From the NCBI RefSeq assembly GCF_019097595.1, contig NC_080712.1:23998646-24062645 (forward strand): a stretch of 64,000 nucleotides of DNA. The letters run 5' to 3'. Source of the stretch: Hemibagrus wyckioides (lineage: Eukaryota; Chordata; Actinopteri; Siluriformes; Bagridae). The position numbers and the translations under genes are program-made. The notes under the pieces are model-generated. The model made no database searches. It was not told the origin of the DNA and was given only the letters and a program-made list of their open reading frames with translations. Shown piece after piece: positions 9,501 through 30,799 of the stretch (its first letter is position 1; each line of letters starts with the position of its first letter).

Positions 9501-12298
9501 AGAATTTATTTATAGTTAAACACATATAGAACACTCAAATCATTATGTTGAATTCCTTGCAGAGATTCCTGGGCATATCATGCTCAAATTCTATTTTAAA
9601 TGTTTTTTTTTTCCAAAAGATTCCCATAATCACATGTGAAATGCATGTGGTTTCTTTTTTGGAAGGGAAATGAATCCTTGAACTGATCTTCATACACACA
9701 GTCTGAACCAGCAGTTAAGTGTTTGCTTATGAGAAAACTCCGTATCCAACGGTTGCATCTGCGATCCACCATCTGTTGCTCTGAGGCTGATCATCTCACC
9801 TCATGAAGCGCTGTCTGACCATATTTGTCTATTGAATTGGGATCAGCTCCATCTCTAAGGATTTCGTTCAGGTACTGCAGATCAACCTGGAGCAAAACAG
9901 TAATGTTCACAAACATGACATCAAGCTTTCTCAAAGCTTTCAAAAATGCCCCATAACACAGCACATTCCTGGCCTTCATAACAGCACAGCAAACTAAACG
10001 CTATCAGTTACAACCTCATCTGTGTCTTCGTTGTTAGCAGCCAGCACTCTGAAGTGATCCAGCAGGCGTTTGTTCAACTGATGCTCTTTGGCAACTCCAT
10101 CTACAACATCTTCCTCCCACGCAAGGCCCTTGTACTTGCTGCTTACAGATTCCCCTATCAGTACACAGTGAGATTAATGTACAAGTGGATAATCTCTAAG
10201 CAACTAAAATGCAACAAAGATATTTATTTAACCTCCTTAGCTTCTGAATATGTAAGCAAAGTATCCTACCACTGACACCATTAAAGAACATAGGGACTGT
10301 TATACAGTGTATATTTCCACTAAACTGTTGTACTCTGTACTTTATGTGACTGCTGATAACTGCTCTGTTTACATAATGCACAAAAAACATATTACACAAT
10401 ACACATATTCTATTTTAATCTATTCCTAAGTATCTTTACTGTGTTTAATAAATACAGTAGTTACACTGGTCGGCCATAACATTAAAACAAGCAAGTGAGC
10501 AACAAGTGAGCAGTAAGTTCTCTTGGAAGCAGGTAAAAAAGCCTAGAGATCTGAATGACTTTGACAAGTGTCAGATTGTGGTGGTTAGAAGACTGGCTCA
10601 GAATATCTCCAAAACAGCAGGCCTTGTGCAGTGTTTCAAGTATGCAGTGGTTAGCATCTGACAAAAGTGATCCAAGGAAAGACAACCAGTGAACCAGCGA
10701 CAAGGTCATGGGTGCTCAAGGCTTACTGATGCACATGGTGAATGAAGGTTACCCAAATGAGGATGAGGTTCCCTTCTGAGTCTGGTTCCCCTTCAAGTTT
10801 CTTCCTCATATCATCTCAGGGAGTTTTTCCTTCCCACTGTCACCTCAGGCTTGCGCATTAGGGATAAATGTTTGGGATAAATAATATTTTAACTTTCAAA
10901 TGTTTCATTTTTTCTATGTTTCTAAACTTCTGTAAAGCTTCTTTGAGACAATGTCCATTGTTAAAAGCTCTATACAAATAAATAAAAATTGAAAAGCTTA
11001 GCTTGTCTGGTCCAATCCCACAAAAGAGTTACGGTAGCACAAATTGCTCAATTGCACAAAAAGTTCCAATGTTGAGACCCCTGTTCACTCTTATGTGCTT
11101 AAAATATGAATGTGATCATCAGAATTGGTCGAGGGAGCATTGGAAAAAGGGGACCTGGTCTGATGCATCACACTTTCTTTTACATTGTGTGAATGGCCAG
11201 ATGTGTGTGTCACTTATCAGAGAAAGAGATGGCACCAGGAAAGAAGGCAAGCCAGTGGAGACCAGTGTGATGCCCTGGGCATTGTTTTGCTGGGAAACCT
11301 TGGGTCCTGGCATTTATGTGGATGTTACTTTGGCATGTACCACCTACCTAAACATTGCTTCAGACTAAGCACACCCTTTCATGGCAAAGGTATTCTCTAA
11401 TGACAGCGTACAATCATACTGCAAAAATTGTTCAGGAATGGTTTGAGGAACATGACAAAGATCAAGGTATTGACCTGGCCCTTCACATTCCCCAGATCTC
11501 AATCTAATCAATCTGGAATGGAATGAGATCCAATCCATGGAGACCCCAACTCACAACTTACAGGACTTTAAGGATTTGCTGCTAACATCTCGGAGAACGA
11601 TACCACAGCACACCTTCAGAGGTCTTGTGGAGTCTAAGCCTTGATTCATCAGAGGTTTTTTGGCAGCATAAGTGAAATTAATGTAATGGCAGATGGGTAT
11701 ATATTTTAATATGTATGCATTGTAAATGGTTCTTTACATAGTAACAGTTACATAAAAATAAATCTAAATGGCAGTCAGCATGAACCTAACTACTCCCACT
11801 GAGACACAAAAAGGTGATTATCTTACATTTTAAACTGATTAAACTGATGCCTGCCTGGGTGACTGATGAGGCTTCTCAATATGTGTCAAGTACCTGATGG
11901 TTTTCTCCTCATGCATTTACGAGTAGCCCGTTTCCAGCGACCCTGAGCGTATGAAGCCCACTGGCTAACCGAGCGCACCATTGAGGCTGATATTACAGAG
12001 GTACGGGAACTGGGATGTTGCTGCATTGACTGTTAACACATGCACAAAGTGGTTACAAAAAACACCAATGATAACAAACTGAACCTGGTAAGAAAGATAT
12101 TTCTTTTAGGTTTATTGGTAGGTTTATTGTAGCACACAGATACAGTAAACTCAGCAACCTTACCTGGCTGGACACTGCATCACCAAGCTCCAGACCTGGG
12201 TTGTCATGGCCACTGGCAGAGACTCGACTCACTCTCTTCATACCTGGTCTGGTCGCACGGATTCCCGAAGCCACCTTCACTGCTTCTACCTTCAGATA
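420..12298 (-). CDS. Ankyrin-repeat TRP-like cation channel gene (19 exons, 3' end uncertain)
   Basis: Rebuilt from 19 exons, all with AG/GT borders and consistent phase: 12298-12164, 12029-11894, 10154-10015, 9886-9800, 9495-9345, 8491-8330, 7378-7269, 7184-7076, 6984-6956, 6819-6728, 6626-6512, 6437-6267, 5131-5061, 4954-4787, 2729-2611, 2499-2304, 2223-2016, 793-708, 541-420. Counting from a Met at 12241, about 783 residues are seen. Residues 1-118 are basic and Ser-rich. About 119-290 hold five ankyrin repeats (GADPNSIDKYGQTALHE, GVTPLHVAAALDYED, TPLHFAAKNDATEA, RTPLQLAVN and a weak fifth). Then come a pre-S1 helix (HPVVLKLISVKWNLYG), S1 (~366-390), S2 (~407-430), S3 (~484-503), S4 (~516-539), S5 (~552-578), a pore with VDEYEF (~600) and S6 (~612-640) ending NLMIALLSDTFQR. 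The C-terminus (~743-783) has coiled-coil-like heptads. The expected role is a plasma-membrane cation channel. No canonical TRP box follows S6, so I cannot choose between TRPV, TRPA, TRPN and an unnamed group. The start codon and the 3' end are uncertain. Confidence 0.9.
708..793 (-). CDS. TRP-like channel exon 18
   Basis: An 86-nt exon, phase 0 to 2, with acceptor ctgcag and donor gtgagt. It encodes DTLDEYLTIQKEAKLLKPV followed by a polar QTNDDNKSP linker. It belongs to the cytoplasmic C-terminus between the post-S6 helix and the coiled coil. Confidence 0.75.
1381..1440. repeat. 30-bp tandem duplication, two copies
   Basis: The unit starting ttagaaggttaaataata is repeated at 1381 and 1411 with near identity. 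It lies in intron 17 of the channel gene, and no function is suggested. Confidence 0.9.
2016..2223 (-). CDS. TRP-like channel exon 17: post-S6 helix
   Basis: A 208-nt exon, phase 2 to 0. It encodes VYDNALANAVMQQASIILQ, a long amphipathic helix directly after S6 where a TRP box would be expected, then VEESMPHLHHFF, a CC-containing loop and an acidic YDDDI motif. The helix lacks the WKFQR-type TRP box. Confidence 0.85.
2304..2499 (-). CDS. TRP-like channel exon 16: pore helix, filter and S6
   Basis: A 196-nt exon, phase 1 to 2. It encodes the pore helix (MQTVPQMLYSLYRMTL), a putative filter or outer pore with VDEYEFDAM, and S6 (MAHLLCGTFLALSAVLCVNL) with its cytoplasmic end MIALLSDTFQR. The NLMIALLSDTFQ block is the most diagnostic ion-channel motif in the gene. 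Acidic residues near the filter would suit cation conduction (inference). Confidence 0.92.
2611..2729 (-). CDS. TRP-like channel exon 15: S4-S5 linker and S5
   Basis: A 119-nt exon, phase 2 to 1. It encodes VMGPFIVMLGKIVGDVLRF and then LFLYAEIYVPYACAFWIIFG, a linker followed by a strongly hydrophobic S5. The final Gly codon is split with exon 16. Confidence 0.9.
3490..4100. mobile_element. Decayed Tc1/mariner-type relic
   Basis: Diffuse similarity to the reverse complement of a fish Tc1 transposase region: phrases such as gctgtggtctgatcagatcac and the 'gccaccaacatgacagtcac' context. Frames are closed throughout. Intron 14 of the channel gene. Confidence 0.35.
4125..4305. repeat. SINE-like repeat (fish tRNA-type family)
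   Basis: It has the layout of a common teleost short repeat: ttatccagaacaacttaca, then aaggccttgctcaaggct, then gtggcagcttggtgatcctg, ending gagctaccac. I recognise the pattern from family memory and have not aligned it. It sits in intron 14. Confidence 0.6.
4668..4723. repeat. (ATT)n-(AGT)n trinucleotide microsatellite
   Basis: A run of ATT units passes directly into AGT units. It lies 64 bp downstream of channel exon 14 in the sense of transcription. Confidence 0.97.
4787..4954 (-). CDS. TRP-like channel exon 14: S3 and S4
   Basis: A 168-nt exon, phase 2 to 2. It encodes NIFDWLVYTLLIAVLGLHL (S3) and SLRIFAVAIIFLWLRLMKH (S4). The only basic residues of the S4 segment sit at its two ends, so there is no voltage-sensor array, as is usual for TRP channels. 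Confidence 0.92.
5061..5131 (-). CDS. TRP-like channel exon 13: S2-S3 loop
   Basis: A 71-nt exon, phase 0 to 2, with acceptor cctaaag and donor gtaaaa. It encodes ERCYLEGQIKFVCNMKGSYM and then QDP; a split Trp codon joins exon 14 to give DPW-NIFDW, a typical TRP pre-S3 motif. The frame is open much further upstream in the genome, but only this acceptor keeps phase with exon 12. Confidence 0.85.
6267..6437 (-). CDS. TRP-like channel exon 12: S2
   Basis: A 171-nt exon, phase 0 to 0. It encodes DWWRVLVVMIALGLTLLEVY (S2) and then a charged cytoplasmic stretch ending LACTHPMWPE. Confidence 0.92.
6512..6626 (-). CDS. TRP-like channel exon 11: S1
   Basis: A 115-nt exon, phase 2 to 0. It encodes LGAWILLLLNFLFIVSWTT (S1) followed by a short extracellular loop with SPEENKRYVFPQ. 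Confidence 0.92.
6728..6819 (-). CDS. TRP-like channel exon 10: pre-S1 helix
   Basis: A 92-nt exon, phase 0 to 2. It encodes LEFIVHQGKLDLIMHPVV and LKLISVKWNLYG. The HPVV..L..KW..YG pattern is shared by the pre-S1 regions of ankyrin TRP channels. Confidence 0.92.
6956..6984 (-). CDS. TRP-like channel exon 9: 29-nt microexon
   Basis: Acceptor tctctag and donor gtacgc bound only 29 nt. They encode GNIRSEPTSP with the flanking split codon. This links phase 1 of exon 8 to phase 0 of exon 10, which no other reading of the interval does as simply. Confidence 0.7.
7076..7184 (-). CDS. TRP-like channel exon 8
   Basis: A 109-nt exon, phase 0 to 1. It encodes ANLALNQFHVKDRLTRQQ, then YFYLHLLEPENARMKKT, the linker between the last ankyrin repeat and the pre-S1 region. 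Confidence 0.88.
7269..7378 (-). CDS. TRP-like channel exon 7: ankyrin repeat
   Basis: A 110-nt exon, phase 1 to 0. It encodes RSEAAHTLLELGADAGVQD, the second helix and loop of an ankyrin repeat, followed by a degenerate final repeat (SDGQLCITAMIGKM). Confidence 0.9.
8180..8298 (+). repeat. 3' tail of a CR1/L2-class LINE
   Basis: It ends with ggttgaaatgacaataaaag, then a tgacttgact-type tail. The same tail occurs at 30700-30788. Polyadenylation signal aataaa followed by a short repeat tail is typical of this LINE class. It lies in channel intron 6. Confidence 0.6.
8330..8491 (-). CDS. TRP-like channel exon 6: ankyrin repeats
   Basis: A 162-nt exon, phase 1 to 1. It encodes DMQTPLHFAAKNDATEAIQ, ILLQNGADIAAHDYKQRTPL and QLAVNL: a near-consensus ankyrin repeat with TPLHFAA and GADI, then the first half of the next repeat. 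Confidence 0.95.
   Translation of the reverse strand: MTLRPAHVKTCRRHYTLLLRMTLLRRFRFCCRMEQILLHTTTNKELHYSLRST
8680..8975 (+). repeat. SINE fragment, DANA/Mermaid-like
   Basis: It carries the order of blocks found in these fish tRNA-derived SINEs: a box-like head at 8690, then ggtttcctcccgcctccaaaa, gaatgtgtgtgcatagtgccc and tatccaggatttattcctgac. It is decayed and lies in channel intron 5. A second relative is at 18870-19120. Confidence 0.6.
9345..9495 (-). CDS. TRP-like channel exon 5: ankyrin repeats
   Basis: A 151-nt exon, phase 0 to 1. It encodes ISRAWNVDVMRFFLERGADI and RRPDAFGVTPLHVAAALDYE, then DMIHFLLERG, so one full ankyrin repeat plus halves. Confidence 0.95.
9800..9886 (-). CDS. 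TRP-like channel exon 4: first clear ankyrin repeat
   Basis: An 87-nt exon in phase 0 on both sides. It encodes VDLQYLNEILRDGADPNSID and KYGQTALHE, with the canonical GADPN and G.TALH motifs. Confidence 0.95.
10015..10154 (-). CDS. TRP-like channel exon 3
   Basis: A 140-nt exon, phase 1 to 0. It encodes ESVSSKYKGLAWEEDVVDGV, AKEHQLNKRLLDHFRVLAAN and NEDTDE. The part KRLLDHFRVLAAN resembles the start of an ankyrin array. Confidence 0.88.
10462..11695 (+). mobile_element. Tc1-like element (family B) with a nested repeat
   Basis: The left end gtcggccataacatta matches other copies here (17155, 31895, 58280). The first half (10500-10740) matches the helix-turn-helix region of the transposase, the second (11000-11660) its catalytic half, with WSDASHF- and WALFCWETLGP-like readings. 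Between them a foreign repeat (10745-10994) interrupts it. Frames are broken throughout. It sits in channel intron 2. Confidence 0.75.
10745..10994 (+). repeat. Dispersed teleost repeat nested in the Tc1 element
   Basis: It contains cttcctcatatcatctcagg, gagtttttccttcccactgt, gcgcattagggataaa and an ending of taaagcttctttgagacaat followed by tctatacaaataaataaaaa. This is a very common fish sequence; the reverse complement appears near 49850-50045. Confidence 0.65.
11894..12029 (-). CDS. TRP-like channel exon 2: basic N-terminal region
   Basis: A 136-nt exon, phase 0 to 1. It encodes SMQQHPSSRTSVISASMVRS, VSQWASYAQGRWKRATRK and CMRRKPS. It is rich in Arg, Lys and Ser, without a signal peptide, as expected for a cytoplasmic N-terminus. 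Confidence 0.8.
12164..12298 (-). CDS. TRP-like channel exon 1 or 2: probable start exon
   Basis: The frame YLKVEAVKVASGIRATRPG-MKRVSRVSASGHDN-PGLELGDAVSSQ ends in phase 0 at donor 12163-12162. The only Met in frame is at 12241, with a purine at -3. An in-frame TGA lies just upstream of the possible acceptor at 12299-12300. The start is therefore 12241, or it lies in an upstream exon not recognised here. Confidence 0.65.
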
Positions 12299-14190
12299 CT
12301 GTCATGTATTATTCCTTATTTAACAATTACTTTTACTTAATTAACATTACATAACTTTGATAAACTACTTCAGTGTAATAGTAAATGCTTACTATGTTAA
12401 CATCAACTTACTAATATTAAAAAGGTATTAATGTTTGTATAAATGATATCACAACCAACAGCATGATGTTTTTTTGGGTCTATGACTAAAAATTAGTTCA
12501 GATAAATAAAGATGATTTAAATGATAGCATGTTACTAAGCTAAATGTCTGAGGATAAATATTGGCACCCATTCATAAAATACCACCCAAATACACATGAA
12601 TTATTTTAACTCCTGGAAAATTTCTTTAAATTCATATATGTTTATCATCTGGCTTATTTGATTGTTCATTTACAACAGCATAAATGAATCTTTAATTTAC
12701 TTTACATACGTTAACAGATTGTTTTCTGGGTGTTATCAGATCCAGATTAAATATTACTCATTTATTTTCATTTTATTGTTTTCCATTTTAATTTACATTT
12801 TTATAGTTATTGTCATAATTCTGTGATGAAGCCATGCTGAGGATAAAAAAAAACAACAATTTCTTTAACACATTTGCTCATTAGTTAATAATTTCTGCCG
12901 ATATTTGGCTAATAGATATTATTTGATTTTGACCAAGTGTTCCTGTTGTGTTAGGGTACTAATGACAGAAATTGAATGTAAATGGGACGGTGTTGCTTTA
13001 AAACAAAAAAATTAAAGCAAACAATTGAGAATTCTGTAAGCTTAAAACATTCGCACCCTACTGATAGATTGCTGTTTGAAACCGTAATAGCTGAAAACTA
13101 CTTCTAAAGATGATTCAATAAACACATCAACTCTACTGATCCAAAAAGAATCGAAACAATGGTCAAATCTGTATATATGACACTGAATATAACTTTAAAA
13201 ACAGAACGTTCTGCACAATACCTTACCTCCTGTGAAGTCTGAGTTACTTGACTGTCTACTTCACCAAGACATGCGACTGTCAGGGTATTTAAACTCCACT
13301 TGTGTTTGTATTCACATGGTCCGTTCCTCAGCTACCTCTAACCGGTGAATCGTAAAAGCATGCTCATGTACACGTTACACAACAGTCCATCTGCCCTTAA
13401 ATCAGTAATAAGTACTAAAGTGATAAAGTGCACTGTAAGAGCATTTATCTTATAGCGCTCGATAAGAGCAGAGCTCGCAAACTAAGAACACAAGCCAAAG
13501 CCTAGAACTGTGTTTATGGCAACTTTATCTGCTCCTGCCTGTCTTAAAGCACATTTAATCACCAAGCAAACACAATGATAATCATGTGCATCAGCAATAA
13601 TCCACATACACACAAGGACCTTTTTGATATGAATCATATTCCTTTGCTAATTAACCCTGAAATGACACACATCTCACACACCAGAGCAGAAGTCTGGGGT
13701 AGATCAGTCACAGGCTGGGGTAGATTACTGTCACATTCCTTCAGTCTCTTCTTGCTCTTTGGAAGTTTCTTATGCATTTGAAGGAATTTTAAGTTTCTCC
13801 ATAAATGTCGCTAAAGATAAACAGGCTAATAGGACGTCCATTACATTAATAAATAGTGATAGTGAGCAAAACACAAAAACACTTCAAATTATAAATAATT
13901 TAATTGAAAAAATAATCAATAAAAATCAGAAATAATATTTAATATATTAAATATATTTAATATATTTTTAATTATTTTTAATAATACAAATTATTATCTC
14001 TCAAAATAACAAGTAACAACCAGCTTAAATCTGATCATTAAAGGTCATGGCTTATGTATTGCAGATTTCTGCAAGTAGAACAGGCTTCTAAGCATGCAGA
14101 CCACATTATTTATTTTTTTTTACATAAAATCCAACAAAAATATGAACATCACTGTTACAAATACAGTGGATAATTGAATTGTGACTCAAG
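12299..14190. other. Intergenic region between the two minus-strand genes
   Basis: AT-rich, with no convincing coding exon. A possible 5' exon of the channel gene ends at 13227, with donor gtaaggt at 13226-13220, and would join the next exon in phase. Its frame has no Met before an upstream stop, so it would be untranslated leader. The interval should hold the channel promoter, but I see no clear core element. Confidence 0.5.
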
Positions 14191-14207
14191 GACTTTCATT
14201 GAAATAT

Positions 14208-14213
14208 TTTATT
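14208..14213 (-). terminator. Candidate polyadenylation signal of prkn
   Basis: AATAAA on the minus strand, 260 nt downstream of the prkn stop codon. A short 3' UTR ending near 14190 would fit. Confidence 0.55.
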
Positions 14214-14472
14214 AAGATTGAATAGTACACACAATATCACGCAGACAAGATTCTATATAACTTAAACAATGTGCCTGATATGAATATTTCCATTTTGATT
14301 CACATGTGTTGAGTTCAGCTTCCTGAATTTCATTCACATTTGCATGGTGTAATAACATTGATACTGATTCTACTCTGATTTTCTGTGCATGTTGCAACTG
14401 GTGGCCTGCTGTGCAAATATTTCCCCACAGATACACTTCCCTGAGAATATGCCAGCTTTAGAAATGTGCAGC

Positions 14473-27100
<12,628 letters not shown>

Positions 27101-28435
27101 CTAGAGGAAGGAAATAAAGAGAACCACAAATGAAACACAAAAATAAAGAGACTGATGTTACACTGATACTAAAACCAGTAATACTCAAACACAGCACTAT
27201 ATCACTGCTCATAAACTAATCACACACACACACACACACACACGAGGAGAGGCCACCGCTCTCTTTTTTTTTACACCTGCAAAAAGAAGCAAATGTGACA
27301 AAGTGTGAAAGTCTTTATGAGAACTGTAGGAGATTCTCCAAGAACCTTTCCAGCCAATTTCTTACACAAACTGTATCTCTTAGGACTAATGTGCCTAAGA
27401 CTTGTGCTTTATATTCAGTTTGATATTCATGAGTCCTATATATATAAATATATAAACCTTATTAAACTTAGCTCAGATTACTGCACATTTAAAAGGTGCC
27501 AGTCTTTAAAATACCACCTATATATACAGCAGATCCTAAAAATAATAATGGTAACAGGCCAAAAGAAGAAAAGCTCAGTTTTTCTTGTTATGAACTAGTA
27601 GCTGCACTACTGAGAGATCTTCAGTGCACAGCATTTCTCTAAACTGAAAAACACTGTAAATATCCTGAATATACTTAAACTTAAATAACATTTCCTATTA
27701 CAAGATATGAAAACCAAATAAAATTATTCAAGCTTTCTTGTCATGTTTTTTAAAAATAATTCTATGCTTGAAATAATATTTTTTTCCAATCGGATAATTT
27801 TGCTTATTATAAGTATTTATTTCTAGAAAGAATCAAAAACCAGAAAACGTAACGTCTAAAATGAGAAAAACTGTCTAGAAATAGATTTCATTATTTTATA
27901 TATGGTTAACTTATAGATAAATCTGATTCAATTCAAGACATTTTCCTTTGCTAAGATGACATTTTTTGCACTGTTTGTAACACTTCCTTAGAGAACACCT
28001 CAGAAACAGGATTAAAAAATCCTTTTGTGCTTGTACTTTTTGGCATGTTCAGCAGGCAGTAACATAAAAAGTAGAAAGTAAAAGTGCAGTAATTTAGATC
28101 ACTCGCTGCTTATTCCACCCATTTCATGAGCACAACTGCACACAGAGAGAGAAAACAATCAGTGAATTGAACATAAAATCACTCCTTTGGTTTGTCCCCA
28201 GGTCAAATCCCTTCATTGCAAACTGACACTAAACCATTCCCCACCATCAAGTAATATCAAAACCATGTGGAGAGAATCATTTGTAAAGTCTTCCTAAGGT
28301 ACATTTGTGATTTTCTTTTTTAATCAAGGCTTTGGGTTGTGTTTAACTAAAGAAATAATCCAGAAAAAAAAGGTTTTTGTTTGTTCACAGAAACTATTTG
28401 CTCCCTATTCAGCTTCATCAGAAGAGCACACTCTC
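27101..28435. other. prkn: Start of prkn intron 7: nothing recognised
   Basis: AT-rich intronic sequence with a (CA)n run at 27222-27243. No exon, repeat family or RNA gene could be supported. Confidence 0.6.
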
Positions 28436-28842
28436 ACTAAGCAGTTTATCAGGAAAACCTGTACACCTACATATTCATGATCTAATCAGCCAATCACGTG
28501 GCAGCACTACAAAGCATACAGTCATGCCAGACAAACAGGTCAGCAGCTTGATTTCTGGTGCCAGGCAGCCAGCCGTTTCTCTAACTGCTGATCTCCTGGT
28601 ATTATCACTCACAACAGTCTCTAGAGTTTACTCAGAATGGTGCAATAAAGAAAAAACATCCAGTGAGCAGCAGGTCTGTGGACAGAAACGGCTAGTTGAT
28701 GGGAGAGATCGACAGACACTGAGTCTGATTTGAGCTGACTGAAAGGCTACAGTAACTCAGACAACAGATCTGTACAACTGTGATGAGCTTAAAAACACAC
28801 AATATCCAACAGCAGAAAACCACATCAGGTTTCACTTCTGTC

Positions 28843-28931
<89 letters not shown>

Positions 28932-28980
28932 CCTACCTACCTACCTACCTACCTACCTACCTACCTACCTACCTACCTAC

Positions 28981-29027
<47 letters not shown>

Positions 29028-29330
29028 GGGTTAGGGTTAGCTAGCTACATCCATCATGATGATGAACCTTGTCACAAATCAAAAGTCATTGTTTGGTCAA
29101 CAAACTGGTTTCATGAACATGGCAGTAAGTTCAGTGTTCTTCAGTGTTTTTCCCAGTCACCAGATCCAAATCCAGTAGAACTCCTTTGGGATGTGGTGGA
29201 ACAGGAGATTTTAACATGATCCAGAATCACAAAGAAACGTTTCCAATATCTAGTGGAATTTCATAAGACTGAGTAGTGAGGCCCTACTTAGTATTAATAT
29301 AGTGTTTCTAATAAAGAGCTTAGTGTGTGT
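28436..29330 (+). mobile_element. Tc1-like element (family A) interrupted by a tetranucleotide satellite
   Basis: The 5' part (28470-28840: gtacacctacatattcatga, ccagtgagcagcaggtctgt) and the 3' part (29085-29290: cccagtcaccagatccaaat, ctcctttgggatgtggtgga) belong to the same transposon type as 43275-44170. The central catalytic segment is replaced by 28843-29040. Confidence 0.75.
28843..29040. repeat. (ATCT)n-(ACCT)n-(ATCT)n with a telomere-like end
   Basis: About 88 bp of ATCT, about 50 bp of ACCT and again about 46 bp of ATCT. It ends at 29026-29040 in tagggttagggttag, two and a half telomeric hexamers. Confidence 0.97.
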
Positions 29331-29464
29331 ATAATGTGTAAATGAGCAAACATGTAAACATGCAGATGGCGCATCTGATAGTATGACTCATAAAAGTGCA
29401 GACTTTAAATACAATACAATAAAAACCAACAAATATATTACAAGTCCAAACAGAACACCTTATT

Positions 29465-29600
29465 CTTTATGGATTATATAAAAGTTTGTGGACATCTGGT
29501 CAGTGCATATGTGCTGGTTGAACATGTGCATGTTTCCAGATTTAGTTCCACTTTCACGTCTAGGAAGGCTTTCCACTAGGCTTTTGAAAAACCACCCGTG
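29465..29600. repeat. Tc1-like fragment (family C)
   Basis: It has aaaagtttgtggacatctgg and ctaggaaggctttccactag, phrases shared with the 62.4-62.9 kb copy. Confidence 0.5.
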
Positions 29601-30530
29601 ATAAACAAAAATCCACCCCCAAATGCTTTTTCTTTTTAATTGTTTAAGCCGTAAATGACCCTCCCACACTCTTAAACACACACAGAAAACATTTGCAAGC
29701 ATATAGCGAGATGAATTTTGGGTAAATTCGTAGAAATATCACATTTATACTGTGTACTCATACTGAGTACAGTATGAGTACTGTATGTATGTATGTTCCT
29801 TGCCAGAAGGCTTAGAAGGTGCAGAGCATTTGGGCGACATAATAGGGCTTGCAGAAAAACCGTAAAAATACAGCGTACACAGAACAAAACCAAACACCCG
29901 GGACAGTGACACACGAAAAACTGGGATGCTGGAGAATTCTGCTTCCCTTTCCCCAAATGCACACACAGCCAGCAGCCAATCACAACCGTGATCAAATGAA
30001 TGGGACATTCCGATTGGCCAGATTCGTTCCTTCAGCCGCACTGTATGTTGATTTTCAGCATCCCCGCACCGTGCTTCCATAAACAACACTACATGTTCTT
30101 TGTCTCTTGAGTAAATATGCTATACAGTATTTTTTATACTATTAACATTTTACTTTATTTTAATTAATGTTTATATTTTGTATTTAATAACTATATTTTT
30201 ATTAATAAATTACCTTATTTCAACATAAAAACAATTCACTATAAGGTTGATATTGTGATATACCGGGAATATCCGTAAAAATTAGTTATGTTCCAAATAA
30301 AAATCTGCGATATACTGGGACCACGATATATGAACCACGATATAGAGGGGGATTACTGTATTATGGATGACCCCACGCATCCTTCACACAAACTCTTTAC
30401 TTTTCTGCCGTCTGGAAAAATGTACTGAAGCATTCAGGCCAGACTGGACTACACACACACACACACACACACAATTTCAATGCACAAGCTCTGCACTTTA
30501 CTTTTTTAAGGCTGCTACAATCTGCTGCTA
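29601..30530. other. Intronic sequence with one short repeat
   Basis: Mostly unique. At 30250-30362 a sequence with cgatatactgggaccacgat and gagggggattactgtat resembles a dispersed fish repeat end. A (CA)n run is at 30451-30472. No gene was seen. Confidence 0.5.
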
Positions 30531-30790
30531 ACTGTCCTTGATGTTTACACCTGTAGCATCTTTACCTGCTCTATACTCAACTAAAAAACTGCACTGGAAC
30601 AGGTTGGTGTTGCTCTGTGTATAATATTGTATTGTATTGTACTGTACTTGCATTGTATTCCACTGTCTGCACACATTTGTACACATGCACTTTATGTAGC
30701 TCCTGGAGGAATGCTGTTTCTTTTCACTGTGTACTGCACCAGCTATTTGGTTGAAATGACAATAAAAAGTCTCTTGACTTGACTTGATAG
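30531..30790 (+). repeat. 3' end of a CR1/L2-class LINE
   Basis: It has the same tail as 8180-8298 (ggttgaaatgacaataaaaa, then tgacttgactt), preceded by a low-complexity tattgtattgtactgta region. Confidence 0.6.
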
Positions 30791-30799
30791 TCTTAAAGT

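Noticed and set aside
28780..29028. Ile/Tyr/Leu/Ser repeat frame on plus
   Set aside because: It is a reading of ATCT/ACCT units.
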